Source: Moringa oleifera (taxonomy: Eukaryota; Streptophyta; Magnoliopsida; Brassicales; Moringaceae). From it: a DNA stretch of 64,000 bases. Both the position numbers and the translations under genes were made by a program. The notes beneath the pieces were generated by a model that was not told the origin of the DNA, searched no databases, and was given only the letters and a program-made list of their open reading frames with translations. Positions 26,420-37,957 of this stretch are shown here, in pieces. The stretch spans positions 126,501 through 190,500 of the forward strand of contig JAJFZO010000609.1 of assembly GCA_021397835.1 (NCBI GenBank), in the 5' to 3' direction. The first letter of the stretch is position 1, and each line of letters begins with the position of its first letter.

Positions 26420-27240
26420 GCCTATAAATAGCTACTAAAGCTTGTAGTTGAACGTAACCTCATGCTCATGATTTACTGACATTCGCACATTTATACTAAA
26501 AAAAAAAAGTTCTCTGTACTTGCAAATTCTCTCTTAGAAAATTTTTTGTAGTTCTTTTAGATTTAGTAAAAACTTTATTTTTGCTTGGAATAACTTTTAG
26601 TTGAGATTTATATTAAAGCAATGAGGAAATCAATAAAAAAAATAAGGAACTTTAAGAGGTTGAAAATTAATAAAAAGGTTAAAGTACTTCAAAAGATATA
26701 TGAACTATCTTCTTCAATTTACTATAAATTATTTGTTTTCTTCAATAAAATTTCTTGAAATTAAAATATTAGTAAATCTTTGTTAAGTTACCTATTTTAA
26801 ATTATTTGATGTTTATAGATGCATCATGTTGTAGAAATTCTTATTATAAAGTTTTTCTTTTGGAAAATATGTTATGATGAAACATACTTTACATATTGTT
26901 TTAACACTTATTTTATAGAAGAATAAGGGTGAGCAAATGGAAATTGCTCTTTTCTCCTTACAAAAAATGTTTTGGTACATTAGAATGGAGTAAATATGAA
27001 ATTTTGAGTACTCCAATAAAAATACCTCTCAAAATTATTTTTGAGAAAAAATCAAAATGATATCAATTTTTAGGCGTTTTGAGGGTGCTAATCCTTCCCC
27101 AAATGTAACCAACCCTTGAACCGAGAATCTCTTATTTATTTTACCAACTGAGCCTTATTTTAAATTATGGCCAATCGTACCTTAAAAAGTTGGTGACGAC
27201 TCCTAATTTTTTCTCACGTTACAAGTTTCCCCTATTGAAA
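26420..27240 (+). mobile_element. LTR-like fragment with TATA box and primer-binding-like end
   Basis: CCTATAAATAG at about 26,421-26,431 looks like an LTR promoter. About 700 bp further the sequence reads GAGGGTGCTAATCCTTCCCC and then GTTGGTGACGACTCC near 27,190. That resembles the U5/primer-binding area of Ogre/Tat-type elements, whose primer is usually tRNA-Arg. No partner LTR was identified, so it may be a solo LTR or a truncated copy. Confidence 0.45.
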
Positions 27241-28308
27241 CCTTAACAGTGATAGGCAGTCAATAATGAAAGGTTGCAACGTGAAGGCTCAAAGCAATGC
27301 ATGATTATCGATCTAGTTAGCATAAGACACTTGGATGCCACTACTACTGATGTTAGAAAGTGGGTTAAGTGAGGCATCTACTGGTTTCACATTAAGAATA
27401 GAATGATCCAAATGGCAATTAATATTGATCCTAGATCATTCTTTTAGCTTTATTTTTAACAAGTCAATAATGATTAATAAAGATCTTACAATTGAATATC
27501 AATGATTGATGATTGTCTCACATCGAGTTGGAAGAGACTTTAAATGTTGGTGATGATTGATAGCAATCTCATGTCAGTATTGGGGACTTTAGCATAACAT
27601 GATACCAATCTTATGTTAAGTTAGAAGACATGTAGACCATTGTGATTGATGCCGATCTCACATGGGGATTTAGAGACTTTCGTGTTTAGAGTAAAAGAAC
27701 TACGAAGATTCAAGAAGCTGATGAATGGTTCTAGGTGAAATATGCACAAATGCACATTTTATTCAAAACTAACTAACCAACATCATGATCCCCGTCTTCA
27801 AAATAGATTTTTAAATTTGTGAAAGGCTTTACTCCACTTTTTTGCCTATAAATAGGCTTATTTTTTATTGTAAAAGGACCTCTATACCACTCATTCTTCC
27901 TTGAAGCTGGAATCACCCTCTAAGCATTCTAGGGCATTTCTCTTTGTAGCTTTTAAGTTCCTATAGGACTCTTTAAAAAATATCTTTTGTTTATGTTACT
28001 GTTATCGAAGGTACAATATGCAAATAGGATTCAAGATATAATACTTTTTTAATTTAATTATTTGTATTGCCATTTCATTGATTGAATATAAATAATGATG
28101 TTTGCTACTCTTACTTGAGTTTATTTCTATAAACATATTATTTAGTCTTTCTTTTTATATATGTTTTCTAAATTTTTTATTGCATCTCATAATTTTAAAA
28201 TGATGTTATGGAGATAAGAATGCAATATTGTTCACATTTTGAATCTCAAAAATAAAATATGTTTGTTTTAAGAATCAAGAATTTTTAAAACAAAAGAAAT
28301 TTATCAAA
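27241..28308. other. Intergenic, repeat-derived, no gene seen
   Basis: A second LTR-like TATA (CCTATAAATAGGC at about 27,844) is present. TGATAGCAATCTCATGT-type phrases recur around 27,510-27,660, giving loose direct repeats of about 60 bp. Nothing codes for a recognisable protein. Confidence 0.4.
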
Positions 28309-28796
28309 TCAAGCTCCACCAAAAAATTTTGGTTGTGACAACCTTCTCTTTTCTTCTCTGTCTTCTCTTTACTTGACATATTTTAGCTTGTTGTCCTAGC
28401 TCGAGTAAGGCTAAGAATATAATAATCTTTATTTCTCTTTTTGTAACCACTTCTTCTTACTTGAGCTACCTTTTTTGCTTTGTCCAAAAGTATTGCATAG
28501 GACTTTGGCCTATTTACAACTAATAATAGAAAAATAATTAAGGTTACAAGCCACCTACAAAAAAGTTTGGTTGTGACAACCTTCTCTTTTCTTCTCCGTC
28601 TTCTCTCTACTTAACACATTCTAGCTTGTTGTCCTAGCTCGAGCAAGGCTAAGAATATAACAATCTTTATTTCTTTTTTTCTAACCACTTCTTCTTACTT
28701 AAGCTACCTTTTTTGCTTTATCCAAAAGCATTGCATAGGACTTTGGTCTATCTACAACCAATGAATGGAAAAATAATCAGGGTTGCAGGCCAGCTA
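28309..28796. repeat. 238-bp tandem direct duplication
   Basis: Copy 1 is about 28,309-28,547 and copy 2 about 28,548-28,796. Both contain TTGGTTGTGACAACC (28,329 and 28,567), AGCTTGTTGTCCTAGCTCGAG and GCATAGGACTTTGG in the same order, with roughly 90% identity by eye. No coding frame spans the unit. Confidence 0.9.
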
Positions 28797-28799
28797 CCA

Positions 28800-29927
28800 T
28801 GTCAAATATAACAACTTTGTCAAGGAGGATCCCACATGTTGTGCTTCTTTGGTAAATATATGGACATAACTCTAGAAATTTTCATTTCTTCCTTGCCTTA
28901 AAGCTCGAAGGTCATCCAAATTTTTCTTAACTTTTCATTTCACTCTAAAAATTACCAATGAACTATGAAACAAAATTTTATAAAGATGTTATGCTTCCTA
29001 ATTTAAAAGAATGGCACTCGTCTAAAGCATTACTTATTACATTTTTAAAAAATAACTTATAGTGAGTGACATATTAAACTTTTTGCAGTAACAAGGTACA
29101 CCTGAATCATTTTATATACACCCAAAAATCCAAGCTTCCGTCATAAACTTGTATATAAGGCTACTTAGCGTTGTTTGAGACTACCACATTTACAATTTTT
29201 GTCGAGAAAATAGACTCCATTTCTATCAGATTTATTAGTAAAGCTAAGGTTTAAATTTTCATCATTTACCCCACTTAATCTTTGAGTTCATTGAATTTTT
29301 TTTCATAGTAAAACTCAATCTGATTTCACATCGACTAAAGGGGTTAAAACCTTATAAGGGTTCTTAATGCGTACACTAAGTTTTATTATTGTCTGTTATC
29401 ATTCATCAACGAAAGGTGCTAGTTTTAGTTCATTGTGCTTAGAAAAATGAATAAGATCCATTAACCCATGATGGGGAGGATTTGGGGGAACTTCCCATAC
29501 TTATGCTCCTAAGGCAACTACTATTAACTCAATTTTTCTTTTGACTGTTATGGGGTTGAACAATAATAAGCTATTGAATAATTTGTTGTTACTCAGATAT
29601 AATGTGGCATATCTCTTTCATTTGCTTGTTTTATATTTCAAACTATTGTTGATACTACTGTAGTGGTTTTATAAAGTGTAAATTTGATTTAATAGAAAGT
29701 GTTCTTTATCTTCCTTTGATAGTTCTGCATCTAGTTTAAGCCTCACATCTTTAAAGAACATTCAAATGGATTCTTGTGTGGCAGTCTTGGAGGTTGGATT
29801 TCAACTGATATACATTTCTTTTGAAGCATTCTTATGAGGACCCATGATTTTGATTGATCTGTGAATATTGACTAATTCTTTGTGAAAACGTAACAAAAAA
29901 AAAAGAACATTTGATGTATTTAAATCA
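28800..29927. other. Intergenic, nothing recognised
   Basis: AT-rich sequence with no open frame of note and no clear repeat on either strand. Confidence 0.55.
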
Positions 29928-29932
29928 ATATT

Positions 29933-30323
29933 TGATATATGTATATCATGTATGTTGCCTTAAGAATTGATTACCTTAACCTTTATATATTCTCTTTACC
30001 ACGTCCTCTTAAAATCTCTCTTGAGACACAAATATTCTTTTTACCATATCTTCCTAAAAGTTCTTTAGATATTCTTTCCATCATATTTACCTAAAATCTC
30101 TCATGAGATACCTACAAATTGAAAGTTCTTATATAACCCAAAAGAAAAGTTTCTACCCTAAAGTTTATAAAAAAGCATTCACGTATACTATCAATATAAG
30201 ATAAGATAATAATTATTTTTCATTATATGATGTTTGAGTTGAGTACCAAAGCCTTTTACATTTTTGTAGGTTTTTCAAGGCTTCAGCTTCTTATAACCAA
30301 TTAGACAATTTTTAATAATAACA
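29933..30323 (+). repeat. Left LTR of the small retroelement
   Basis: Aligns end to end with 30,928-31,309, including GATATTCTYTCCAYCATATTTACC and AAGATAAGATAATRATTATT. It starts with TG and ends with ACA. Confidence 0.85.
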
Positions 30324-30927
30324 TTTGGCATTCATCTCCTAGAATCAGAGCACAAGATTCATGGCTCCCAATAATAACATTATATCAAACTTTTTACTAT
30401 GTTGTCAACAGTTCTTCTATATTGCTTATCCAATTTATATATGTGTATATACATACATATATATATATATATATATATTAGACTTGCTATTTAATTATTA
30501 GTTATAGGCTCAGGCCTATAGTGAAATGACAAGTTTTTCTTTAAGCTGTGAGCCCTATAAGTAGCCATATGTCTCATAAAGACAACCTTAAGTGGTAATG
30601 GAAAAAACTTAAAGCTCTGAGCCCTATAAGCAACCATGCATTCTCACAAGGATAAGCCTTAGCAGTGGAACAAACCCAAGTTAGGCACACAATAAAGACA
30701 TATCTTTTTAGCCTTGCCATAGGTATAACAAGAGCCACATCGAAAGGCACATTTCTCTAGTCCTGCCACAAGTATAATAAGGTCCATACTGAAAGAAACT
30801 ATTCTTCAATCTTGTCACAGGTATAGAAAGGCTAACATTTAACAGGACACATATGCCAAAACTTAGTTTAGAACCCAAAATCTTTTTCTACAAGTTGCTT
30901 TCCTTCCTACACTTCCTGGGATGCAAG

Positions 30928-31309
30928 TGATATGTGTGTGTCATGTATTTTTCCCTGTTTACCATAACCTTCAAATATTATTTCCACCACATCCTCCTAA
31001 AATCTCTCTTAAGATATGAAGAAAATATTTTCTTTATCATATTCTCTTAAAATCTTTTTAGATATTCTCTCCACCATATTTACCTAAAATCTCTCATGCA
31101 AATTGAGAGTCTTCATTTACCAGAGCACCACCCTAAAGCACGATTATAAAAAGATACTTAGATATGACATCAATACAAGATAAGATAATGATTATTTCTC
31201 ATAATACAATGACTCATTTAGCTGTCAGAATCTCCTCCTACTTTTTTGCAAATTTTTAAAGGTTCTAGCTCTCTATAATTAATCAGTTAAACAATTTTAA
31301 TTGATAAAA
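30928..31309 (+). repeat. Right LTR of the small retroelement
   Basis: Partner of the left LTR. It starts TGATATGTG; its expected CA end has become AA. The ATATT target copy follows directly. Confidence 0.83.
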
Positions 31310-31359
31310 ATATTTATATTCAAAGAGTTATTCATGAGTGAATAAGAAATAACATAAAG

Positions 31360-31625
31360 GTTATATAAAATCCTAATATTTTACTTTACATTACCAATCA
31401 AACCCTCGTATTGAAAAAGTAAAATAGAACCTCAATTTTATCAATTTACATTAAATTAAACTATATTAAAAAAATTCAAGAATTGTAGATAGTCAAATTG
31501 GAGATATTATATAATAAATTTTAACATAAAAATTTTTACATATGTAAAAAAATACTCAAGCTATTATTAAAAAAATAAATTTTTTTAATACTAAAAATAT
31601 ATTTTTAAAAGTTTATACTATCAAA
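31360..31625. mobile_element. Half copy of the foldback MITE found at 63.06-63.61 kb
   Basis: Plus-strand phrases such as AATCAAACC, TCAATTTACATTAAATTAAA, TTCAAGAATTG...GTCAAATTGGAGAT, ATAAATTTTAACATAAAAATTTTTACA and ATACTCAAGCT occur in the same order as in the reversed right arm at 63,390-63,605. The opposite arm is not recognisable here, so this copy is truncated. Confidence 0.6.
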
Positions 31626-32680
31626 AAATTGAAAATTTCATTATTCAAATTCAAAAGATGAGCACAAAATGAAATGAAATAAAATAGAGTGAAGAATTTA
31701 TTTGAATTATTTTTTAAATATTTAAATAATAAAAATATTTTTAATTTTTTATAATTATTTAAATTAAAATTTAATTTAAATCAAATTAATAAATTAAAAT
31801 TTAATTTTTTTATATATGAAAATTTATTTAATAATATAAGATAAATATTAAATTTTTATATAATATTTATTTTAAAAAATATTTATGTTTATTTTATAGA
31901 TACGACGGAAGTTGTTTTTTATAAATAAAATTTTCTATCATGTAAACATGAGATTATAAAAAATATTTGTGTTTGTGATATAGATATACGCCGTGATGAT
32001 TTTTTGTTAATAAATATATTTTTTTCAATATGTAAACATGAGATTTGAGATTCTGTTCGACGTGGTTATCATAAAAATAAACTATTAATTAATAAATTTA
32101 CAGGTTTGTTCTTTAAGCATTTCTTTGAGTTGAGATTGACTAGATCAGTAACTTTGAGCCGACCTTGGCATGGGCTGAAGTAAAAACACTGAAGTAAAAC
32201 TTGAATAAATTGGATAAGATGTGGTGTGACATATACAACAGGAATATTAAATTTAGAGTGTAAACTGATTACGAGAAGCCCAACACAACAGCGCTAGTGG
32301 CAGGTCCAAGTCCCGGCAAGCTTTTATCATATACACATAAATCTTTACTATTGCCGCAGATCACTGAAAATTTCGAAGCCATGTGCACGATGTACTGCTC
32401 CTTGGCTGTGGCGGAGGTCTAACATTTGTCTGCAAACTTGTGAGTATATTATACGTATGCTCTGACGCAAATCCACGAATCTTTTAACCCAAAATAATTG
32501 GTAAATAGTCTCTCAGCATTGATTTTACACTAAGTCAAGATTGTCCACATCCCAAGAGAAGCTTTAATTTAATCTCATCAGTCGGTTAATTTCCTCGTTA
32601 TTAATTCTAAATCCTCAGTTCTGCAGGTTCAAAACCCTCTTCGGTGGTGATAAGAACCTGGGAAGCCTTTTGTTTGTAGC
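31626..32680. other. PIN2 upstream region
   Basis: Very AT-rich up to about 32,100, then balanced composition up to the PIN2 start. It contains two similar GATAYGMCG...TGTAAACATGAGATT segments near 31,900 and 31,980-32,050. No gene was seen. The proximal 600 bp is the likely promoter. Confidence 0.5.
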
Positions 32681-32685
32681 CCCAT

Positions 32686-32693
32686 CTATAAAG
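32686..32693 (+). promoter_or_regulatory. Probable TATA box of PIN2
   Basis: CTATAAAG lies 92-99 bp before the PIN2 ATG. With the usual 25-35 bp spacing, transcription would begin near 32,715-32,725 and give a leader of about 60-70 nt. Confidence 0.55.
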
Positions 32694-32784
32694 GGTGACA
32701 TGTAAGAAGCTGTTTCACTCTTGTCTTAGGTCGATTGGCGTCATCTCTTTCTATTCTTAGTTAATCGCTACTTCACCATCAGCC

Positions 32785-35449
32785 ATGATTACGGGTAAGG
32801 ACATTTACGATGTCCTTGCAGCAATTGTACCACTATATGTGGCCATGATATTAGCCTATGGCTCAGTCCGGTGGTGGAAGATCTTCACACCAGATCAGTG
32901 CTCTGGCATCAATCGCTTCGTAGCGGTTTTTGCGGTTCCCTTATTGTCCTTTCATTTCATCTCTTCCAATGATCCCTATGCCATGAACTACCGTTTCATC
33001 GCGGCTGATTCTCTGCAAAAAGTTGTGATCCTTCTAGCCCTTTTTCTCTGGCAGGCCTTTACAAGACATGGCAGCCTTGAGTGGATGATCACTCTTTTCT
33101 CTCTCTCCACCCTCCCCAACACCCTCGTCATGGGCATCCCTCTTTTGAAAGCCATGTATGGGGATTTTTCCGGTAGTCTTATGGTTCAAATTGTGGTTTT
33201 GCAGAGCGTAATCTGGTATACTCTCATGCTCTTCATGTTCGAATACAGAGGAGCAAGACTTCTCATCACAGAGCAGTTCCCTGAAACTGCCGGCTCCATC
33301 ACCTCCTTCCGAGTTGATTCTGATGTCGTCTCACTAAACGGTCGAGAACCACTGCAGGCCGATGCCGAGATTGGTGATGATGGCAAGCTCCATGTGGTGG
33401 TGAAGAGATCAACCGCGTCATCGATGGTTTCTTCGTTCAACAAATCACATGGACTGAACTCGTTAACGTCCATGACTCCGCGAGCATCAAACCTCACAGG
33501 AGTCGAGATCTACTCGGTGCAGTCTTCAAGGGAACCAACACCCAGAGCTTCCAGTTTTAACCAAACTGACTTCTACGCCATGTTCGCAAGTAAGGCTCCG
33601 AGCCCAAAACATGGCTACACCAACAGTTTTCAAGGAGTGGGTGATGTTTACTCGTTGCAGTCCTCCAAAGGAGCAACGCCAAGGACCTCCAATTTTGATG
33701 AGGAGATGTTAAAGATCGCAAAGAAAAGGGGAGGAAGAAGCATGAGCGGCGAGTTGTTTAATGGTGGTGTGGTTTCTAATTCATACCCTCCTCCCCACCC
33801 GATGTTCTCAGGGTCTACCAGCAGCGCAGGCCCAAGGAAGAAGGAAAGTGGAGGTAGCGGCAGTGCAGTGGCAGCGGCAGCGGCAGCGCCTAATAAGGAG
33901 CTTCACATGTTTGTTTGGAGCTCCAGCACGGCATCCCCAGTTTCCGAAGGCAATCTGAGAAATGCAGGCAACAGAGCTGCCTCCACAGACTTTGGGGCCA
34001 TGGACCCCTCGAAAGCTGCTCTTCAACATGAAAATGCTGCTTCCAGAGGTGATGCAAATGCTTCGAATTAAACTTATACTTTTGTCCATTATATATATGA
34101 TCGTCTTGGTATATGGCAATGCATTTACATACTGTTTACTTAATTTGTTCTTTTTGTATCTTTAACGCGGGGGAAACAGCTATGCACCATTTGATTGAAA
34201 ACATGAGCCCGGGAAGGAAAACCAGTACCACTGCAGACAGAGAGCTTGAGATAGAGAATGGATCCAAGTTGAAGAGAAGTGGGTCTCCCTTCAGTTGCCA
34301 GAAGAAGGTGGAGGTGGAAGCAGAGGGCTCAAAGAAGAGCCAGATGCCCCCAGCCAGTGTCATGACCAGGCTTATACTCATAATGGTGTGGAGAAAGCTC
34401 ATTAGAAACCCGAACACCTACTCCAGTCTTTTAGGCGTGGCCTGGTCTCTCGTTTCATTCAAGTATGTCCTCCAAACTCTGACCCTGCTATTCAAGTGCT
34501 CCAACTTAAACAAAATGGGTGTCCTCCATTAAATGGTAGCTTTACCTTACCATCTTTATACTAAATGCTTACCTCAAATATCGAATGGGGCAGTCCTAAA
34601 TGCACCATTTATGTAACCCAAGAAGTTAATTAGCACTAATATTAATTAATTTTACACTTTATATACATCAATGCTAACATCAAAATGCTTCATCCAATGA
34701 CAACTTTGAAAAAACATAACTTCGTTGCCAGGTGGGACATCCAAATGCCATCAATCCTAAGAGGATCCATATCCATATTATCTGATGCCGGTCTTGGAAT
34801 GGCCATGTTCAGCTTAGGTATTTTATTTTCTTCAACTGAAAATATAATTTTTATGATCCGCGTGCCTAATTGATTATTAGAATTTTTACTGTTTTTCTTG
34901 CTGATGAGGGCTTTAATTCATTCTAATCAGGGTTGTTCATGGCTTTACAACCAAAGATTATAGCCTGCGGAAAGTCGGTGGCAACATTTTCTATGGCTGT
35001 TAGGTTCTTAACTGGTCCCGCCGTCATTGCTGCCACTTCCATTGCCATCGGCCTCCGCGGTGTCCTTCTGCATGTTGCAATTGTTCAGGTAAACTAATGA
35101 ACTTAAGCTGATCTCAGATTGACATAAATTTTATCTCAACCAACTCAACTTTCAAAGATTCAAGTCATATATGGATATATTTCTCCTAATTATCTTAATT
35201 TATCATAGGCTGCTCTTCCCCAAGGGATCGTACCCTTCGTATTTGCAAAGGAATACAACGTCCATCCAGATATACTCAGCACTGCGTAAGTTCACGATTA
35301 ATTCATTTTTCTTGGTATATAATATACATGGGAAGATACATATAGTGCATATGTAGTAAAGTCGTAAATGGGTGCTTGGCAGGGTTATATTTGGAATGCT
35401 GATTGCTTTGCCGATAACCATCCTCTATTATGTGCTTCTTGGGCTCTAA
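32785..35449 (+). CDS. PIN2: PIN2-type auxin efflux carrier, 6 exons, 644 aa
   Basis: PIN proteins export auxin across the plasma membrane. PIN2 (EIR1/AGR1) does so shootward in root epidermis and cortex and is needed for gravitropism. Exons: 32785-34048, 34180-34462, 34732-34817, 34931-35088, 35209-35285, 35383-35449, all GT-AG, with phases joining to 644 codons plus TAA (Arabidopsis PIN2 is about 647). The N-terminus [20 protein letters not shown] opens five helices. A hydrophilic loop from about residue 165 to 480 makes this a long, canonical PIN. The loop carries three TPRxS(N/S) motifs at 231, 252 and 298, known kinase targets. The membrane half restarts at [15 protein letters not shown] and holds the NPNTY motif (498-502). 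The end [13 protein letters not shown] is canonical. The phrase [16 protein letters not shown] and the loop order fit PIN2 rather than PIN1 or PIN3. A poly-Ala/Gly-Ser tract lies near residues 356-370. No defects were seen. Confidence 0.97.
33850..33889 (+). repeat. GCN-rich triplet tract in the PIN2 loop
   Basis: The in-frame run of GGCAGC/GCAGCG units encodes a Gly-Ser then poly-Ala stretch in the cytoplasmic loop. The position is variable in the family and probably prone to length change. Confidence 0.8.
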
Positions 35450-36396
35450 CTTGGGAGGAGAAGTCGAAACAGACTACACAAACACGCAAATCCAAGTCAG
35501 ACTTAGCGTGGATGGACCTCCAAATTAATGCCTTATGTGATTCCATGCATTAATTAATTTGGAATCAGCTGCACTTAGGAACAGATTGCTTTCATCATTG
35601 CATGTGACTTGTGTTTGCTTCAATTATTTATTTCTATGGTTCATTATTATTTATTAATTTTCTGCTTTAATTAGTTTAGGATAGTAGAGGAGAGCCATCT
35701 TAAAATGTAAGCAAAGCATTAAATTTTAGGGATTCTTTTTTTTTTTTTTTACTGGTCGGCCACCTTGTTGCATGTGCGACAAAAAATCGTATCTTTTATC
35801 CTTTTTTATTAATTTTGAGAACACTTAACCCAATTCGTTTTATATATTCATAATTTGATTCCATGCCAATTCAAAAATCATGTTCTATTACATAGTCGTA
35901 GACCATATTGGTTGGAGAATAAGGGTCATTGCTCTTATTTAGCTTGTCATAAATGGTAAGATCTTTTATTTGCTTTTCATCAACATTGATTTGTCCGGTG
36001 TTATATTCAATTTTGTTAATTGATAACTCTTGTCACTATGACGTATACTTCCAAAATGAGACCAAATGCTTCCTTTCTATAGAACAGTAGAGTAATTTGA
36101 GTTATATATAAGTTGGATCTTGAACTCTCCTTAATATATATAATCCATGTAATTTAGTTAAATGCTTGGATTGAGGCCATGATTGACCCTCGTCACCAAA
36201 ATAATATAAGAGGGCTCATCTTTAAAAAGTAATTTTGTGACCATAATGGTCCTTCCCAGTGGCACCTAGTGTTTTATATGTAGTTTGTTTTGTAGTATTA
36301 GAATGGCCATCTGTGTCTTTATCTTTGTAAGAACCTTGTTTTTGCAAAATCCTGACTATACCCTTAGAATTGCCAGCCAAAGGGCTAAAAGCAAAA
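35450..36396. other. PIN2 3' flank
   Basis: AT-rich with a poly(T) run at 35,739-35,750. Polyadenylation probably occurs in the first few hundred bases. No gene was seen before the inverted-repeat element. Confidence 0.55.
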
Positions 36397-36405
36397 TAAT
36401 TAATT

Positions 36406-37381
36406 GGATAAATATTATTTAAAACTTTGACATTTATATTATCTCTCCAAATAAATTTTAACTTTCAAAATGTATCTAAATTAATTTCAACTTTTTAATT
36501 TTATCTAAATTAAACCTTTTGTCTAAATCAATTAAACAACGTTTGTAAAAAATAGATTTATTGAAGGGCAAAAAAGAAATTATATCAATAGCGTACATAA
36601 AGTTAAACGACAACGTTCAATATTCTCTCCATTTTGGTATTCTCCCCATTTCAAAAACCTAAATTTTGTTTTTCCTCTCTCAATTCGTCATTCGGTATCG
36701 AGAAATCTGAAAATTGTCTTCTTCCAACGGATCAGCCTTATTTAGAGAAAGGTTTCAATTTTGTATGACAACAAAACGAGCATTCCTTGGACGGCCAAAC
36801 ATTGAATGAAATGTTGGCATAGGTTTTCGGCAATTTCAATTCCATTTTAAGTCTTTTTCAATTAAAATTGATCTTATATACGCCGATTGAAGTACACGTT
36901 GGAGCATCCAAACAAAGCAGCGGAGGCTGTTGTGGTAGAGACAATAGCAAAAGCACTAGTCTTCGTTGATCACCTACCAGCAAGGGGAGCAGCATAGGTG
37001 GCAAGAACTAACTAAGGTTTAGGTACCAATTTGAAGAGCATTTGTTTACCTCTCCTTAGGGGTTGAGAGCAGCCAGCCCTAGAGGTACCACACTAACAAC
37101 GACATCCTGATCTGATACGGATCCCTACCTTTTTTTTCTCATATCTTTCTCTTCTCTCTCTTCGAGCAACAAGGCTCTACGTTTTCTCTGATAAAGGAAA
37201 AGGAATGAAATATTCAATGGACAATGATGCCCTCACGAAAAAAATTAATTTAAATGGCGTTTGTAATTAGGGTTCAATTTAGACAAAATTGAAAGGTTGA
37301 GGTTAGTTTTGATACATTTTGAAACTTAGTGTCTATTTAGAGAGATAGCGTAAAAGTCAAGATTTTAAATAATATTTACCC
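36406..37381. mobile_element. Mutator-type non-autonomous DNA element, 976 bp, 9-bp target duplication
   Basis: Terminal inverted repeats of about 135-140 bp start GGRTAAATATTATTTAAAA at both ends (36,406 inward and 37,381 inward). They keep CAAAATGTATCWAAA and TCTAAATTRAACC inside. The 9-bp sequence TAATTAATT stands directly outside both ends (36,397-36,405 and 37,382-37,390). Long terminal repeats plus a 9-bp duplication are the hallmark of Mutator-like elements. The 700-bp core has no transposase and no recognised captured gene. It lies about 950 bp downstream of PIN2. Confidence 0.85.
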
Positions 37382-37764
37382 TAATTAATTTAACTAAGTT
37401 AATTCTTATTTTAGATAAATTAAAATTGCATAATTTAAATAGTTAAAAAACACAAATACCATATTTAAATTTTCATAGTTGCAGATATATGGAAAGCTCA
37501 CATCATTTAAGTAAAATTAAATTAATTAAGGTATGACATATTAAATCAATCAGTTAATCGAAAAATTAAAAGATAAGAGTATCAAGTTAGTTAGTGACAA
37601 TTTAATCCAAAAAATTTGAGATTAGCTTGGATTAATTTCTAGCATATTTTACCTTATTTGACATGTAATTTCTTGTTATTTTCTCTACCATTGTCTTCAC
37701 CTAAAATTTTGCCTAGGATCCCTTTACGAGGCACTTGTATATCAGAAGTTTTCATTAATAAGGT

Positions 37765-37957
37765 TCAGATATTTATAAAAAGCACAAATATCTTTTCACT
37801 TATCTTTTAATATCTATTTGAAGATTGAATATTGATTTAAGCATCCGTGTTATCTTTAGTAGGTTGAGTAGAGCTTTTCAATCAACACAGTTAAAGTCAT
37901 GAGTAGTTTTCATGTAATAATATTTGGTGTTGTTTATAGGAGCTCAAACAAAAAGTA
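37765..37957 (+). mobile_element. Gypsy 5' LTR end and primer-binding region
   Basis: A TATTTATAAAAAG promoter-like motif lies near 37,769. TTTGGTGTTGTTTATAGGAG at about 37,923-37,942 matches, with decay, the TTGGCGCCGTYTGTGGGA block that follows the 5' LTR in many plant gypsy elements. The gag start codon follows at 37,958. The left LTR border was not found; it may lie just right of the Mutator-type element. Confidence 0.6.

Larger units (their letters stand above)
29933..31309 (+). mobile_element. Non-autonomous LTR retroelement (TRIM/LARD-like), 1.38 kb, with 5-bp target duplication
   Basis: Two direct repeats bound the element: 29,933-30,323 (391 bp) and 30,928-31,309 (382 bp). Each starts TGATATRTGTRTRTCATGTAT and ends in CAATTTTWA-ATAAMA. 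The 5-bp sequence ATATT flanks both sides (29,928-29,932 and 31,310-31,314). After the left LTR comes TTTGG, and 18 bp later ATCAGAGC, a broken version of the initiator-Met primer site usual in copia elements. The 600-bp interior has no coding capacity, but carries two copies of a GAGCCCTATAAG-type module and three of a TGCCAYARGTATAA-type module. The LTRs have diverged, so the insertion is old. Confidence 0.85.

Noticed and set aside
33186..33497. 103-codon minus-strand open frame
   Set aside because: It is the antisense shadow of the PIN2 first exon.
34049..34071. Continuation of the PIN2 first-exon frame to a stop at 34,071
   Set aside because: The donor after 34,048 joins in phase to the next exon and restores the conserved loop end (KAM/[13 protein letters not shown]); the read-through end is intron sequence.
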